Positions 8,507 through 16,585 of a stretch of 64,000 bases of DNA are shown one piece after another (positions within the stretch are counted from its first letter, which is position 1; the number at the start of each line of letters is the position of its first letter). The DNA lies in assembly GCF_963667405.1 (NCBI RefSeq), contig NZ_OY763408.1, forward strand, positions 496,001-560,000. The letters run 5' to 3'. The DNA comes from an uncultured Sphaerochaeta sp. (GTDB taxonomy: Bacteria; Spirochaetota; Spirochaetia; Sphaerochaetales; Sphaerochaetaceae). Under the pieces are notes generated by a model. The model ran no database searches, had not been told where the DNA came from, and was given only the letters and a program-made list of their open reading frames with translations. A program made the position numbers and the translations under genes.

Positions 8507-9452
8507 CTTCTGCTGGCGCCACTGCCTCCTTGGGGAGGGACAACGGGGTGTCTGCTCAGTGCGAGAAAACCAAGGTGGTGTGTTGGTCACCCGATCATAC
8601 GGAGAACTGGTCGCCCTCTCCGTAGACCCGGTGGAAAAGAAGCCTCTCTACCATTTCCTTCCGTTCACCAGGACCCTTTCCCTGGCTATGTTCGGCTGCA
8701 ACCTCAGCTGCACCTTCTGCCAGAACCATCAGATCAGCCAGATCGAGTATGAAGGGGAAATCTCCTATAGGCCGGTGGATGCACAGCAACTGCCACGCAT
8801 GGCAAACGAGCAAAGGTGCCCTTCGGTCAGCTTCACCTACAGCGAACCGCTGGTGTGGCAGGACTACATGATGGAGGTGTCCGCTGCGTGCAAAGAGTCC
8901 TCCCTGGCAACCATCATGGTGACCAACGGTACCTTCAGTGAGGAGGCACTTGCCCGCCTGAAGCCTCTCATCGATGCATACAACATCGATGTGAAAGGCA
9001 ATGAGCAGTTCTATCGGGATATGTGCAATGGCAGCCTGAAGCCGGTGCTGAGGGGCCTGGAGGTGTTGGCAAGAAGCTCTTGTCATGTGGAAGTGACCAC
9101 CATGGTCATGGAAACCCGCCACAGCCTGGAGGATATCAGGAGCTTGGGACGCATTTTGGGCGATCTTGGTGTACAGGTTTGGCATCTGAGCCGCTACGTT
9201 CCCCGCTATCTCTGCACCGATCCTCCTACCAGCGAAGCGTACTTGCAGGAAGCGCTTTCGGTTGCCTCCTTCTCCTCCATACCCTATGTGTATGCGGGAA
9301 ACTCCTCTCTTGGCCAAGCCACCTGCTGCCCCTCCTGCCATACCCTTTTGATCGAGGACCGGATGGCAAGAGATGCAGGCTATGCAAAGCCTCTCGATCG
9401 TGGGGTCTGCCCACAGTGCGGGGCTGCAATCTACGGCCGCTTCAAAGCATGA
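8490..9452 (+). CDS. amrS: AmmeMemoRadiSam system radical SAM enzyme (PflA-like)
   Basis: A 320-residue radical SAM enzyme. The [4Fe-4S] motif is CNLSCTFCQNHQIS (CX3CX2C). Two extra cysteine groups bracket the barrel: an N-terminal CDFCWRHCLLGEGQRGVC cluster (CX2C...C...C) and a C-terminal CCPSC...CPQCG zinc-ribbon-like pair. The start is ATG 8490, giving MKLQCDFC; longer readings would run into the AMMECR1 gene. In this family the enzyme always travels with MEMO and AMMECR1 genes, which suggests a shared pathway, but the substrate is unknown. Confidence 0.92.
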   Translation: MKLQCDFCWRHCLLGEGQRGVCSVRENQGGVLVTRSYGELVALSVDPVEKKPLYHFLPFTRTLSLAMFGCNLSCTFCQNHQISQIEYEGEISYRPVDAQQLPRMANEQRCPSVSFTYSEPLVWQDYMMEVSAACKESSLATIMVTNGTFSEEALARLKPLIDAYNIDVKGNEQFYRDMCNGSLKPVLRGLEVLARSSCHVEVTTMVMETRHSLEDIRSLGRILGDLGVQVWHLSRYVPRYLCTDPPTSEAYLQEALSVASFSSIPYVYAGNSSLGQATCCPSCHTLLIEDRMARDAGYAKPLDRGVCPQCGAAIYGRFKA

Positions 9453-9497
9453 CAGAGTCAAGCTTTTCCGATATACTCGGCCTTTCAGGAGAAAGGC

Positions 9498-11114
9498 GTG
9501 GTCAGACTCAATGGCATCAATGTAGCGTACGGTGATAGGTATATTCTCAGGAATGCGGACGTTCTGGTCCGAAGCGGCGATCGCATCGGATTGGTAGGCC
9601 CCAACGGGGCGGGAAAAAGTACCTTGCTGAAGGTCATCTGCGGGGAAGAGAAACCTGACAGTGGCGAAGTCGTCACCGAAGGCGGCACCATCATCGGGTA
9701 TTTCAGCCAGAATGTGGGGGAGATGCAGGGACGTACTGCCTTGGAAGAGGTGATAGCCGGCTCTGGAGCCGTCTATGAGATCGGTCTCGAGCTGGAACAA
9801 CTTGAGCATCGCATGGCCGATCCCGAGAGTAATTTCAGTGATGCCGACATGGACCGCTACGGGGAGCTGCAGACCGAATACCTTGCACGTGACGGATATG
9901 ACCTGGTCAGCCGTAGTGAGGAGATTCTCACCGGCCTGGGCATCTCCAAGGAGCGGCAGCAGCAGAGGGTGGAAACCTTCAGCGGTGGTTGGAAAATGCG
10001 CATTGCCTTGGTCAAGATCCTTGCCCTCATGCCGGATGTCCTGTTGATGGACGAACCGACGAACCACCTTGACCTGGAGTCGATCATCTACCTCGAATCG
10101 TGGCTCTCCTCCTTCAAGGGTGATCTGGTGATGACCAGCCATGACCGCCAGTTCATGACCCGCATCTGCAGCCGAACCATTGAGGTTGCCAACGGCGAGG
10201 TCACCAGTTACAGCGGTGACTATGACTTCTATCTTCGTGAGCGGGAGATCCGCCGCGAACAGCTCATCGCAACTTTCAACCGCCAGCAGGCTCGTTTTGC
10301 CAAGGACGAGGAGTTCATCGCAAAGTTCGCCGCCCGTGCCAGCCACGCTTCCCTGGTGCAGTCGCGCATCAAGGCGCTTGAGAAGATTGAGCGCATCAGC
10401 CTTCCGCCTGAGACCAAGCTCATGCAGGTACAGTTTGCACCCTGTCAGAGAAGTGGGGACCAGGTAGTGGTCATGAAAGACCTTGCCAAGGAGTGGCCGC
10501 TTGCAGGAGGGAAGACCCATCCGGTCTTCCATGGGGTCAGCGCAACGGTGATGCGGGGCAACAAGATTGCCCTCACCGGTGTGAACGGGGCGGGCAAGAG
10601 TACCCTGCTGAAGACCATAGTCGGCATGACCGAGCCCTCCGATGGACAGGTAAGCCTGGGAGCGAGCGTAAACCTCGGTTACTTCAGCCAGTATTCCAGT
10701 GATGTGCTGGATCCGAACAAGACCATCTTTGAAGAAGTGTCGGACCGGGTCCCCATGACCACCATTCCTGTCCTCAGGGCGATGTTGGGGGCCTTCCTCT
10801 TCAGCGGGGATGATGTGGACAAGAAGATCGGCCTGCTCAGCGGCGGGGAGAAGAGCCGCGTCATGCTCGCCTGCATGCTGGCCAATCCGGTGAATTTTCT
10901 GGTGCTTGACGAACCGACCAACCACCTTGACATCCAAAGCCGCGAGGTCCTGCTGGATGCGCTGGTACGCTTTGAGGGAACCCTCATGATCGTAAGCCAT
11001 GACCGTTATTTCCTCAAGCATCTGGCAAATCGGGTCTTCGAGATTGATTACGGCAAGCTGAACGTCTACGAAGGCGATTATGCCTACTATTTGCACAAGA
11101 GCGGGAAGGAGTAA
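9498..11114 (+). CDS. ABC-F family ATPase (ribosome-associated)
   Basis: A 538-residue protein with two ABC domains and no membrane segments. Walker A motifs are GPNGAGKST (about 35) and GVNGAGKST (about 360); signature motifs FSGGWK and LSGGEKSR; Walker B LLMDEPTNHLDL and LVLDEPTNHLDI. The linker between the domains is charged and Arg-rich (LREREIRREQL...), as in the P-site tRNA interaction motif of ABC-F proteins. These factors act on stalled ribosomes. The GTG start follows AGGAGAAAGG. Overall it resembles the YdiF/Uup branch; an antibiotic-resistance role is not supported by anything specific here. Confidence 0.92.
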   Translation: MVRLNGINVAYGDRYILRNADVLVRSGDRIGLVGPNGAGKSTLLKVICGEEKPDSGEVVTEGGTIIGYFSQNVGEMQGRTALEEVIAGSGAVYEIGLELEQLEHRMADPESNFSDADMDRYGELQTEYLARDGYDLVSRSEEILTGLGISKERQQQRVETFSGGWKMRIALVKILALMPDVLLMDEPTNHLDLESIIYLESWLSSFKGDLVMTSHDRQFMTRICSRTIEVANGEVTSYSGDYDFYLREREIRREQLIATFNRQQARFAKDEEFIAKFAARASHASLVQSRIKALEKIERISLPPETKLMQVQFAPCQRSGDQVVVMKDLAKEWPLAGGKTHPVFHGVSATVMRGNKIALTGVNGAGKSTLLKTIVGMTEPSDGQVSLGASVNLGYFSQYSSDVLDPNKTIFEEVSDRVPMTTIPVLRAMLGAFLFSGDDVDKKIGLLSGGEKSRVMLACMLANPVNFLVLDEPTNHLDIQSREVLLDALVRFEGTLMIVSHDRYFLKHLANRVFEIDYGKLNVYEGDYAYYLHKSGKE

Positions 11115-11117
11115 GCT

Positions 11118-11528
11118 GTGGATACAAACTATACGGAGAAAGCACGGCAGCTGCGCAGCAAGGGCTACAACTGCGCCCAGGCTGTGGCCTGTAGCTTCAG
11201 TGACGTCGTGGGACTGGACGAAGCGATCATCTTTTCGATGATGGAAGGTTTCGGCGGAGGTATGGGCGGCCATCAGGCAACCTGCGGGGCCCTCAGTGGT
11301 GCCGTTGCGATAGCGGGTCTTGTCACCAGCAAAGGGAGTGTGGAAGGCCAGACGAAAGCGCTGACCTATGAAAAATCCAAAGCGCTGGTGGATGCGTTTG
11401 CCCAGCGGTGCAAGAGCCTGGTTTGCAAGGAGTTGTTGGGAGAGGAAACCGGCATTGAATTGCAATCCTGCGACAATTGTGTTGAGGAAGCTGTACTTTT
11501 GGTGCAAGAAATGTTGCAAAAGAAGTAA
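11118..11528 (+). CDS. C_GCAxxG_C_C family redox protein
   Basis: A 136-residue protein with the signature spacing of the family: GYNCAQAV near the start, then MEGFGGGMGGHQATCGALSGAVAIAGL, then C in QRCKSLVCKELLG and the terminal pair SCDNCVEEAV. The family is thought to be redox-active and is often found beside transporters or redox enzymes; the molecular function is not settled. The GTG start is three bases after the ABC-F stop, so the two are co-transcribed. Confidence 0.88.
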   Translation: MDTNYTEKARQLRSKGYNCAQAVACSFSDVVGLDEAIIFSMMEGFGGGMGGHQATCGALSGAVAIAGLVTSKGSVEGQTKALTYEKSKALVDAFAQRCKSLVCKELLGEETGIELQSCDNCVEEAVLLVQEMLQKK

Positions 11529-11588
11529 CGTTAGCGTTCATCTGTCTTGTGTCACAACAAAATTGATATTTTTTGTTGCAAAAACGTC

Positions 11589-11617
11589 TTGCATATCCTT
11601 TTTATTTTCGCTACCGT
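11589..11617 (+). promoter_or_regulatory. Predicted purine-operon promoter, leaderless
   Basis: TTGCAT (11589-11594), 17-base spacer, TACCGT (11612-11617), followed six bases later by the purE ATG. The -10 is weak, but the geometry equals that of several other genes in the window. No Shine-Dalgarno site and no purine riboswitch fold are visible in the 95-base gap. Confidence 0.45.
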
Positions 11618-11623
11618 ACGCGT

Positions 11624-12127
11624 ATGCAGACAACACAGAATTGCAAGGTTGCCGTAGTGATGGGAAGCGCGAGCGACTTGGACCGGGTCCAGGGAGCGTT
11701 CCAGGTACTTACCGAACTGGGCATACCCTTCGAGAAGCGGATCCTCTCCGCCCACCGTACCAGCGATGACACGATTGCCTTTGCAGACACAGCTGCCCAG
11801 CGCGGCCTCAAGGTGCTGATTGCAGCGGCAGGGAAGGCAGCCCATCTTGGTGGGGTGCTGGCCAGCAGAACCCTTCTGCCGGTGATCGGAATTCCCCTGT
11901 CCACCTCACTTTCCGGCATTGATGCACTCTTTTCCACGGTGCAGATGCCCACCGGCTACCCGGTGGCGAGTGTGGCCATAGATGGGGCGGCCAATGCAGC
12001 CCTGCTTGCCGCCCAGATCCTGGCACTCCAGGATCCCGAGCTGGCAGAGAAGCTGGGCCAAAGGCGCCTCGCCATGGCCGAGCAGGCAAGAAGTGCAGAC
12101 AAGCGAATCAACGAGAGCTTTTCCTGA
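11624..12127 (+). CDS. purE: N5-carboxyaminoimidazole ribonucleotide mutase (PurE, class I-like)
   Basis: A 167-residue PurE, converting N5-CAIR to CAIR in purine synthesis. Motifs: VVMGSASDLDRV at the start, ILSAHRTSDD with the catalytic His, AAAGKAAHLGGVLAS, and MPTGYPVASVAIDGAANAALLAAQILAL. The AHLGG loop resembles class I (E. coli-type) enzymes, which need PurK-made N5-CAIR. Spirochaete class II enzymes such as that of Treponema denticola have a different loop. No purK lies in this cluster. I use ATG 11624; earlier in-frame starts add non-family sequence. Confidence 0.92.
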   Translation: MQTTQNCKVAVVMGSASDLDRVQGAFQVLTELGIPFEKRILSAHRTSDDTIAFADTAAQRGLKVLIAAAGKAAHLGGVLASRTLLPVIGIPLSTSLSGIDALFSTVQMPTGYPVASVAIDGAANAALLAAQILALQDPELAEKLGQRRLAMAEQARSADKRINESFS

Positions 12128-12167
12128 GACCAGGTGAAGCTCTTTTTTATTGCCAGAGGGAGATACC

Positions 12168-12881
12168 ATGCAAAAAGCGCAACAACTGTATGAGGGAAAG
12201 GCGAAAAAAGTCTATGCAACCGATGAGAAGGGTGTCTACATCGTCGCCTACAAGGATGACGCAACAGCCTTCAATGGGTTGAAGAAAGGGACCATAGCCC
12301 AGAAGGGAAGCATCAACAATAGGGTGAGCAACCATCTGATGCAGCTCTTGGAGAAAGAAGGCATACCCACCCACTTTCTGAAGGAGCTTTCCGACCGGGA
12401 GACTGCGGTCAGGAAGGTGCTCATCATCCCCCTGGAAGTGATCGTACGCAACATTGCAGCCGGCTCGCTGGCGACCCGTCTCGGTCTTGAGGAGGGAACA
12501 AAGCTTGGCTGTACGGTGCTTGAGTTCTGTTACAAACGGGATGATCTGGGCGATCCTCTGGTCAACGAATACCACATCAGGGCCCTCGGTCTTGCAAGCG
12601 ATGACGAGCTTGCCCAGCTCAGTGCCTACAGCCTGAGGATAAACACCATCCTTGGCTTGTACCTGCTTGATCTTGGCATTGAGCTGGTGGACTTCAAGCT
12701 TGAGTTCGGCATCACCGATGAAGGCAAGCTGATCCTCGCCGATGAGATCTCCCCCGATACCTGCAGGTTCTGGGACACCAAGACAGGCAAGAAGTTGGAC
12801 AAGGATCGGTTCCGCCGTGATCTCGGTGATGTTGAGGCGGCTTACCAGGAAGTGCTTTCCCGGCTGATGGGTGTCAACTGA
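12168..12881 (+). CDS. purC: SAICAR synthase (PurC)
   Basis: A 237-residue enzyme joining aspartate to CAIR with ATP. Diagnostic stretches are [13 protein letters not shown], the conserved [44 protein letters not shown] and [10 protein letters not shown]. Length matches bacterial PurC. ATG 12168 follows GAGGGAGATACC. The stop overlaps the purF start (TGATG), so the genes are coupled. Confidence 0.96.
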   Translation: MQKAQQLYEGKAKKVYATDEKGVYIVAYKDDATAFNGLKKGTIAQKGSINNRVSNHLMQLLEKEGIPTHFLKELSDRETAVRKVLIIPLEVIVRNIAAGSLATRLGLEEGTKLGCTVLEFCYKRDDLGDPLVNEYHIRALGLASDDELAQLSAYSLRINTILGLYLLDLGIELVDFKLEFGITDEGKLILADEISPDTCRFWDTKTGKKLDKDRFRRDLGDVEAAYQEVLSRLMGVN

Positions 12882-14293
12882 TGGGCAAGCTCAAGGAAGC
12901 CTGCGGGCTGTTCGGCATCTACTCAGAGGCCGCTGTGGACACCGCACTTGCCTGCCATCTTGGTCTTTATGCCCTGCAGCATCGGGGTCAGGAGGGGTGT
13001 GGCATCGCATTGAATGACAGGGGAACTCTTTCGTTGCAGAAGGACCTTGGTCTTGTTGCTGAGGTGTTTCCTGAGCCTGTCCAGGTCACTCCCACCACCA
13101 GGATGGCCATCGCCCATACCCGGTATGGGACCAGCGGTGAGCGTTCACGTGAGAATGTGCAGCCCCTGCTCATCCGCCACCAGATGGGAAGCATGGCCTT
13201 GGCCCACAATGGCAACCTCACCAATGACCAGGTGCTGCGTTCGGAGTTGGAGAAGCAGGGCTCGCTCTTTCATACCACCAGCGATACCGAGGTGATAGCC
13301 TATATCATCACCAAGCACCGGCTTTCCAGTGAGTGTGTGGAGGAAGCGATCGAAAAGGCGATGGATGAGCTGAAAGGCTCCTACTCGCTTCTGGTCATGA
13401 GCGCCAGCAAGCTCATCGCCGTACGCGATCCCTACGGGTTCAAGCCGCTGTGCATCGGAACGCTTGGGGATGGTTATGTGTTTGCCAGTGAGAGCTGTGC
13501 CCTCGACGCCGTTGGCGCCCGCTTCCTGAGGGATGTGCAGCCCGGGGAAATTTGCATCGTCGATGCGAAGACCGGCCAGCTGGAGAGCAGGAAAAGGCAC
13601 GTGGGTGAGCGAAAGGGCAGCCTGTGTGTCTTTGAGCTGATCTATTTCGCCCGCCCTGACAGCGTCATCGACACGATAAGCGTACACCAGGCACGGCTGC
13701 GCAGCGGCGCCTTCCTTGCCCTGGAGCATCCAGCCCAGGCGGATGTGGTCATCGGGGTTCCTGACAGCGGCATCGATGCGGCCATCGGATACTCCTGGCA
13801 GTCGGGCATCCCCTACGGGATCGGGTTCATCAAGAACAAGTACATCGGCCGGACGTTCATCCAACCCAAGCAAGGGGAACGGGAGAGCGGGGTGCGCATC
13901 AAGCTCAATCCCATCGCCTCCACGGTTGCAGGCAAGCGGGTGGTGCTCATCGATGATTCGATCGTACGGGGAACCACCAGCAAGCGGATCGTCCGCCTGC
14001 TGCGCGAAGCTGGGGCAAAGGAGGTGCATCTGCGCTCCTCCGCCCCTCCCTTCCTCCATCCCTGCTACTACGGAACGGACATCGATTCGCGCAAGGACCT
14101 GTTCGCCCACAAGTACACCCATCAGGAGATGCAGAAGATCCTGGATGTCGATTCGTTGGGTTTCCTGCTTCCCGAGCAGGTACTCAAACTCAGCGACCAT
14201 CCATCCATAGGGTTCTGCAGTGCCTGCTTTACCGGCTCCTATCCGTGCGAGCCACCACAAGGAGTTGTAGATGCATCCTCAGAGTCACAGTGA
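12881..14293 (+). CDS. purF: Amidophosphoribosyltransferase (PurF)
   Basis: A 470-residue committing enzyme of purine synthesis, transferring glutamine ammonia to PRPP. A seven-residue propeptide (MGKLKEA) precedes the nucleophile Cys8 in ACGLFGIYSE. Glutaminase residues include LQHRGQEGCGIAL and RYGTSGERS. The PRPP loop is VVLIDDSIVRGTTSKR. Cysteines at the positions of the Bacillus-type [4Fe-4S] cluster are present: LCVFELIYFARPDS, HPCYYGTDI and FCSACFTG. The gene overlaps purM by 23 bases. Confidence 0.96.
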   Translation: MGKLKEACGLFGIYSEAAVDTALACHLGLYALQHRGQEGCGIALNDRGTLSLQKDLGLVAEVFPEPVQVTPTTRMAIAHTRYGTSGERSRENVQPLLIRHQMGSMALAHNGNLTNDQVLRSELEKQGSLFHTTSDTEVIAYIITKHRLSSECVEEAIEKAMDELKGSYSLLVMSASKLIAVRDPYGFKPLCIGTLGDGYVFASESCALDAVGARFLRDVQPGEICIVDAKTGQLESRKRHVGERKGSLCVFELIYFARPDSVIDTISVHQARLRSGAFLALEHPAQADVVIGVPDSGIDAAIGYSWQSGIPYGIGFIKNKYIGRTFIQPKQGERESGVRIKLNPIASTVAGKRVVLIDDSIVRGTTSKRIVRLLREAGAKEVHLRSSAPPFLHPCYYGTDIDSRKDLFAHKYTHQEMQKILDVDSLGFLLPEQVLKLSDHPSIGFCSACFTGSYPCEPPQGVVDASSESQ

Positions 14294-15305
14294 ACGGTAT
14301 GCCGAAAGCGGGGTGGATATCCGCCGCGGGTATGAGGCGGTGGAGTTGATCAAGGCCCATGTGGCAAGAACTGCCATCAAGGGAGTGCACTCGGATATCG
14401 GCGGCTTTGGCGGCATGTTCGAACTCGACCTCTCCGAGTGCCCGAATCCGGTGTTGGTCAGCGGGACCGACGGGGTGGGCACCAAGCTCAAGCTTGCCTT
14501 TGCCCTGGACAAGCACGATACCATCGGCATCGACTGCGTGGCCATGTGCGTCAACGATGTCATCTGCTGCGGCGCACGGCCGAAGATCTTTCTCGACTAC
14601 ATCGCATTGGGAAAACTCGAGCCGAAGAAAGTGGAGCAAATCGTCAAAGGGGTTGCCCAAGGCTGCCTCTTGGCCGGTTGTGCCCTGATAGGGGGTGAGA
14701 CGGCCGAGATGCCCGGTTTCTATGCAGCGGGGGAGTATGACATCGCGGGTTTCTGTACCGCAGTGGTGGACAAGACCAAGATCTTCGATACCTCCTCCAT
14801 CAGGGAAGGGGATGTGCTGGTGGCCCTTCCTTCCTCGGGAGTGCACTCCAACGGCTTCTCCCTGGTCCGTTCAATCTTTGACCTGGACAAGCATCCCGAA
14901 AACCTTGGGACATCCTATCCTGAGCTTGGCACCACGTTGGGAGCGGCCTTGCTCGAGCCTACGCGCATCTACGTCAACGAGGTGCTCTCCCTCTCAGGGA
15001 AGGTAGCTATCAAGGGAGCGAGCCATATCACGGGGGGAGGGTTCTTCGAGAACATTCCCCGCTCCCTCCCGGAGGGTTTGGGTGCAAGGATTGAGAAGCA
15101 AAGTGTGAGGATCCATCCGATCTTCAGCCTTATGCAGAAGCTCTCCTCCATCGATGACCGACAGATGTTCAACACGTTCAACATGGGGGTGGGCATGGTC
15201 CTCATCCTGGATAAGGACGATGCCAAGCAAGCGTTGTCACTCCTTCCTGATGCCTATGTACTGGGCTCAGTGGTGGCAAGTGACGAGGCTTTGGTGCTCC
15301 TATGA
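14271..15305 (+). CDS. purM: FGAM cyclo-ligase / AIR synthase (PurM)
   Basis: A 344-residue ATP-dependent ring-closing enzyme forming AIR. Motifs: the start region YAESGVDIRRGYEAVELIK, VSGTDGVGTKLKLAF, CGARPKIFLDYIALGKLE, ALIGGETAEMPGFY and SSGVHSNGFSLVRSI. The start ATG follows AAGGAGTTGTAG inside the purF 3' end; its stop overlaps the next gene by four bases. Confidence 0.96.
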   Translation: MHPQSHSERYAESGVDIRRGYEAVELIKAHVARTAIKGVHSDIGGFGGMFELDLSECPNPVLVSGTDGVGTKLKLAFALDKHDTIGIDCVAMCVNDVICCGARPKIFLDYIALGKLEPKKVEQIVKGVAQGCLLAGCALIGGETAEMPGFYAAGEYDIAGFCTAVVDKTKIFDTSSIREGDVLVALPSSGVHSNGFSLVRSIFDLDKHPENLGTSYPELGTTLGAALLEPTRIYVNEVLSLSGKVAIKGASHITGGGFFENIPRSLPEGLGARIEKQSVRIHPIFSLMQKLSSIDDRQMFNTFNMGVGMVLILDKDDAKQALSLLPDAYVLGSVVASDEALVLL

Positions 15306-16582
15306 TACGGATAGCGGTACTGGCAAGCGGAAGCGGCACCAATCTCCAAGCGCTTCTGGACGCCGATCTGGTTCCCGGCAAGGTGGTGCTGGTGGCAAGT
15401 GACAAGCCCGATGCACCGGCCCTTGGGCGCAGCAGAAGGAAGGGGATCCCTTCCATCGGCCTCGATCGCAAGGCACTGGGAAGAAAGGCCCTTGAGCAGG
15501 AGCTGGTCGGCCTGTTGGCTGACTATGCGATTGACCTGATCGTGCTCAGTGGGTTTCTGACCATCCTCTCAGCACAGTTTGTCAATGCCTACAGGAATCG
15601 CATCATCAACATCCACCCCTCCCTGCTCCCCTCTTTCGGGGGAAAAGGGTATTATGGGGAGCGTGTCCATGAAGCGGTTCTCAAGCGCGGGGTGAAGATC
15701 AGCGGTGCGACGGTCCATCTGGTGACCGAAGAGGCGGACGAAGGTCCCATTCTCGCGCAACAGGCGCTCAGTGTTGCCGACGATGACACACCAGAAACCC
15801 TTGGAAGACGAATCCGGGAGACCATTGAGTGGACCTTGTTGCCCAAGACGGTGCAGCAGTACTGCCGGACATTGGAGGAAGAGATGCAAATCGAACACTA
15901 TCTGAAAGGCCTGCGCTACCCCGGCAGGGGCATCGCCTGCGGCATGAGCGAGGAGGGCAAAGCCTTGCTTGTCTACTTCATCACTGCCCGCAGCAAGCAC
16001 AGCAGGAATCGCATGCTTGTCGCCCAAAACGAGGCTGTGCGTACCGAGGCACTCGATGAGAGTCTGCTTGTGGACCCGTCCCTGATCATCTACCGCGCGA
16101 TCGACCGTATCGGCAATGCATTCGTGGTGGCGAACGGGGACCAGAGTGAGGCCATCCTTGCCTCCTTGTCCAGCGGTCGCTCCTTGGAGGAAGGCTTGGC
16201 CGACAGTACCTACGAGCCGGATGCGCCGAACTACACCCCGCGCATCAGCGCCCTTTTCCAAGCCGAGGATACCCGTTCCTACACCCTCTCCATCCTTCGC
16301 AGGAGAGAAGACAGTTCGTGTGAGCATGCCTTTTTCCCCTACGCCAACCTGCAGGCAGGAGAGGGCCATCTGATCCATACCTATGAGCGGGAAGCGGAGC
16401 CTCTTCCCTCCTTTGAGGGGGAGCCTAGGAGGGTGCTTCTCAAAGGAAGCGGAGAGCAACTTGCCCGGTCCGTCTGGCAGAGCCTGGATGAGCAGGTCCG
16501 GGTGGGCTTGTGTGTGAAAGAAATCGATCTGGATAGCCATGAGGTCCAGACCATCATCATCAATGCAGAAGAGAGGAGATAG
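15302..16582 (+). CDS. Fusion: GAR transformylase (PurN) + PurO-like IMP cyclohydrolase
   Basis: A 426-residue two-domain enzyme. Residues 1-190 are PurN: VLASGSGTNLQALLD, then the catalytic set Asn103 and His105 in IINIHPSLLPSFGGKG and Asp146 in EEADEGPILAQ. Residues 195-426 match the IMP cyclohydrolase family (IMP_cyclohyd, related to archaeal PurO): LKGLRYPGRGIACGM, YFITARSKHSRNRML, DPSLIIYRAIDRIGN, VANGDQSEAI and PDAPNYTPRISALF. It would thus perform step 3 and the last step of IMP synthesis. GGAGGAA five bases before ATG 15884 (Met195) could start the second domain alone. The adjacent gene supplies only AICAR transformylase, so the split PurH function is complete across the two genes. 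Normal PurN is about 190-210 residues. Confidence 0.9.
   Translation: MIRIAVLASGSGTNLQALLDADLVPGKVVLVASDKPDAPALGRSRRKGIPSIGLDRKALGRKALEQELVGLLADYAIDLIVLSGFLTILSAQFVNAYRNRIINIHPSLLPSFGGKGYYGERVHEAVLKRGVKISGATVHLVTEEADEGPILAQQALSVADDDTPETLGRRIRETIEWTLLPKTVQQYCRTLEEEMQIEHYLKGLRYPGRGIACGMSEEGKALLVYFITARSKHSRNRMLVAQNEAVRTEALDESLLVDPSLIIYRAIDRIGNAFVVANGDQSEAILASLSSGRSLEEGLADSTYEPDAPNYTPRISALFQAEDTRSYTLSILRRREDSSCEHAFFPYANLQAGEGHLIHTYEREAEPLPSFEGEPRRVLLKGSGEQLARSVWQSLDEQVRVGLCVKEIDLDSHEVQTIIINAEERR
15874..15886 (+). promoter_or_regulatory. Internal ribosome-binding site and in-frame ATG inside the purN fusion
   Basis: GGAGG (15874-15878) lies five bases before ATG 15884, which encodes Met195, exactly where the cyclohydrolase domain begins. 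It could allow a separate short cyclohydrolase product as well as the fusion. The site also encodes Glu-Glu of the linker, so chance is possible. Confidence 0.4.
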
Positions 16583-16585
16583 CGC

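Noticed and set aside
8595..11519. A 974-codon open frame on the minus strand across the radical SAM, ABC-F and C_GCAxxG genes
   Set aside because: It is antisense to three well-supported genes, has no recognisable domain, and arises from the high GC and codon bias of the plus strand.
11529..11623. Purine riboswitch upstream of purE
   Set aside because: The 95-base gap is too short and lacks the paired P1-P3 stems and conserved loop bases; the predicted transcript also starts at the ATG.
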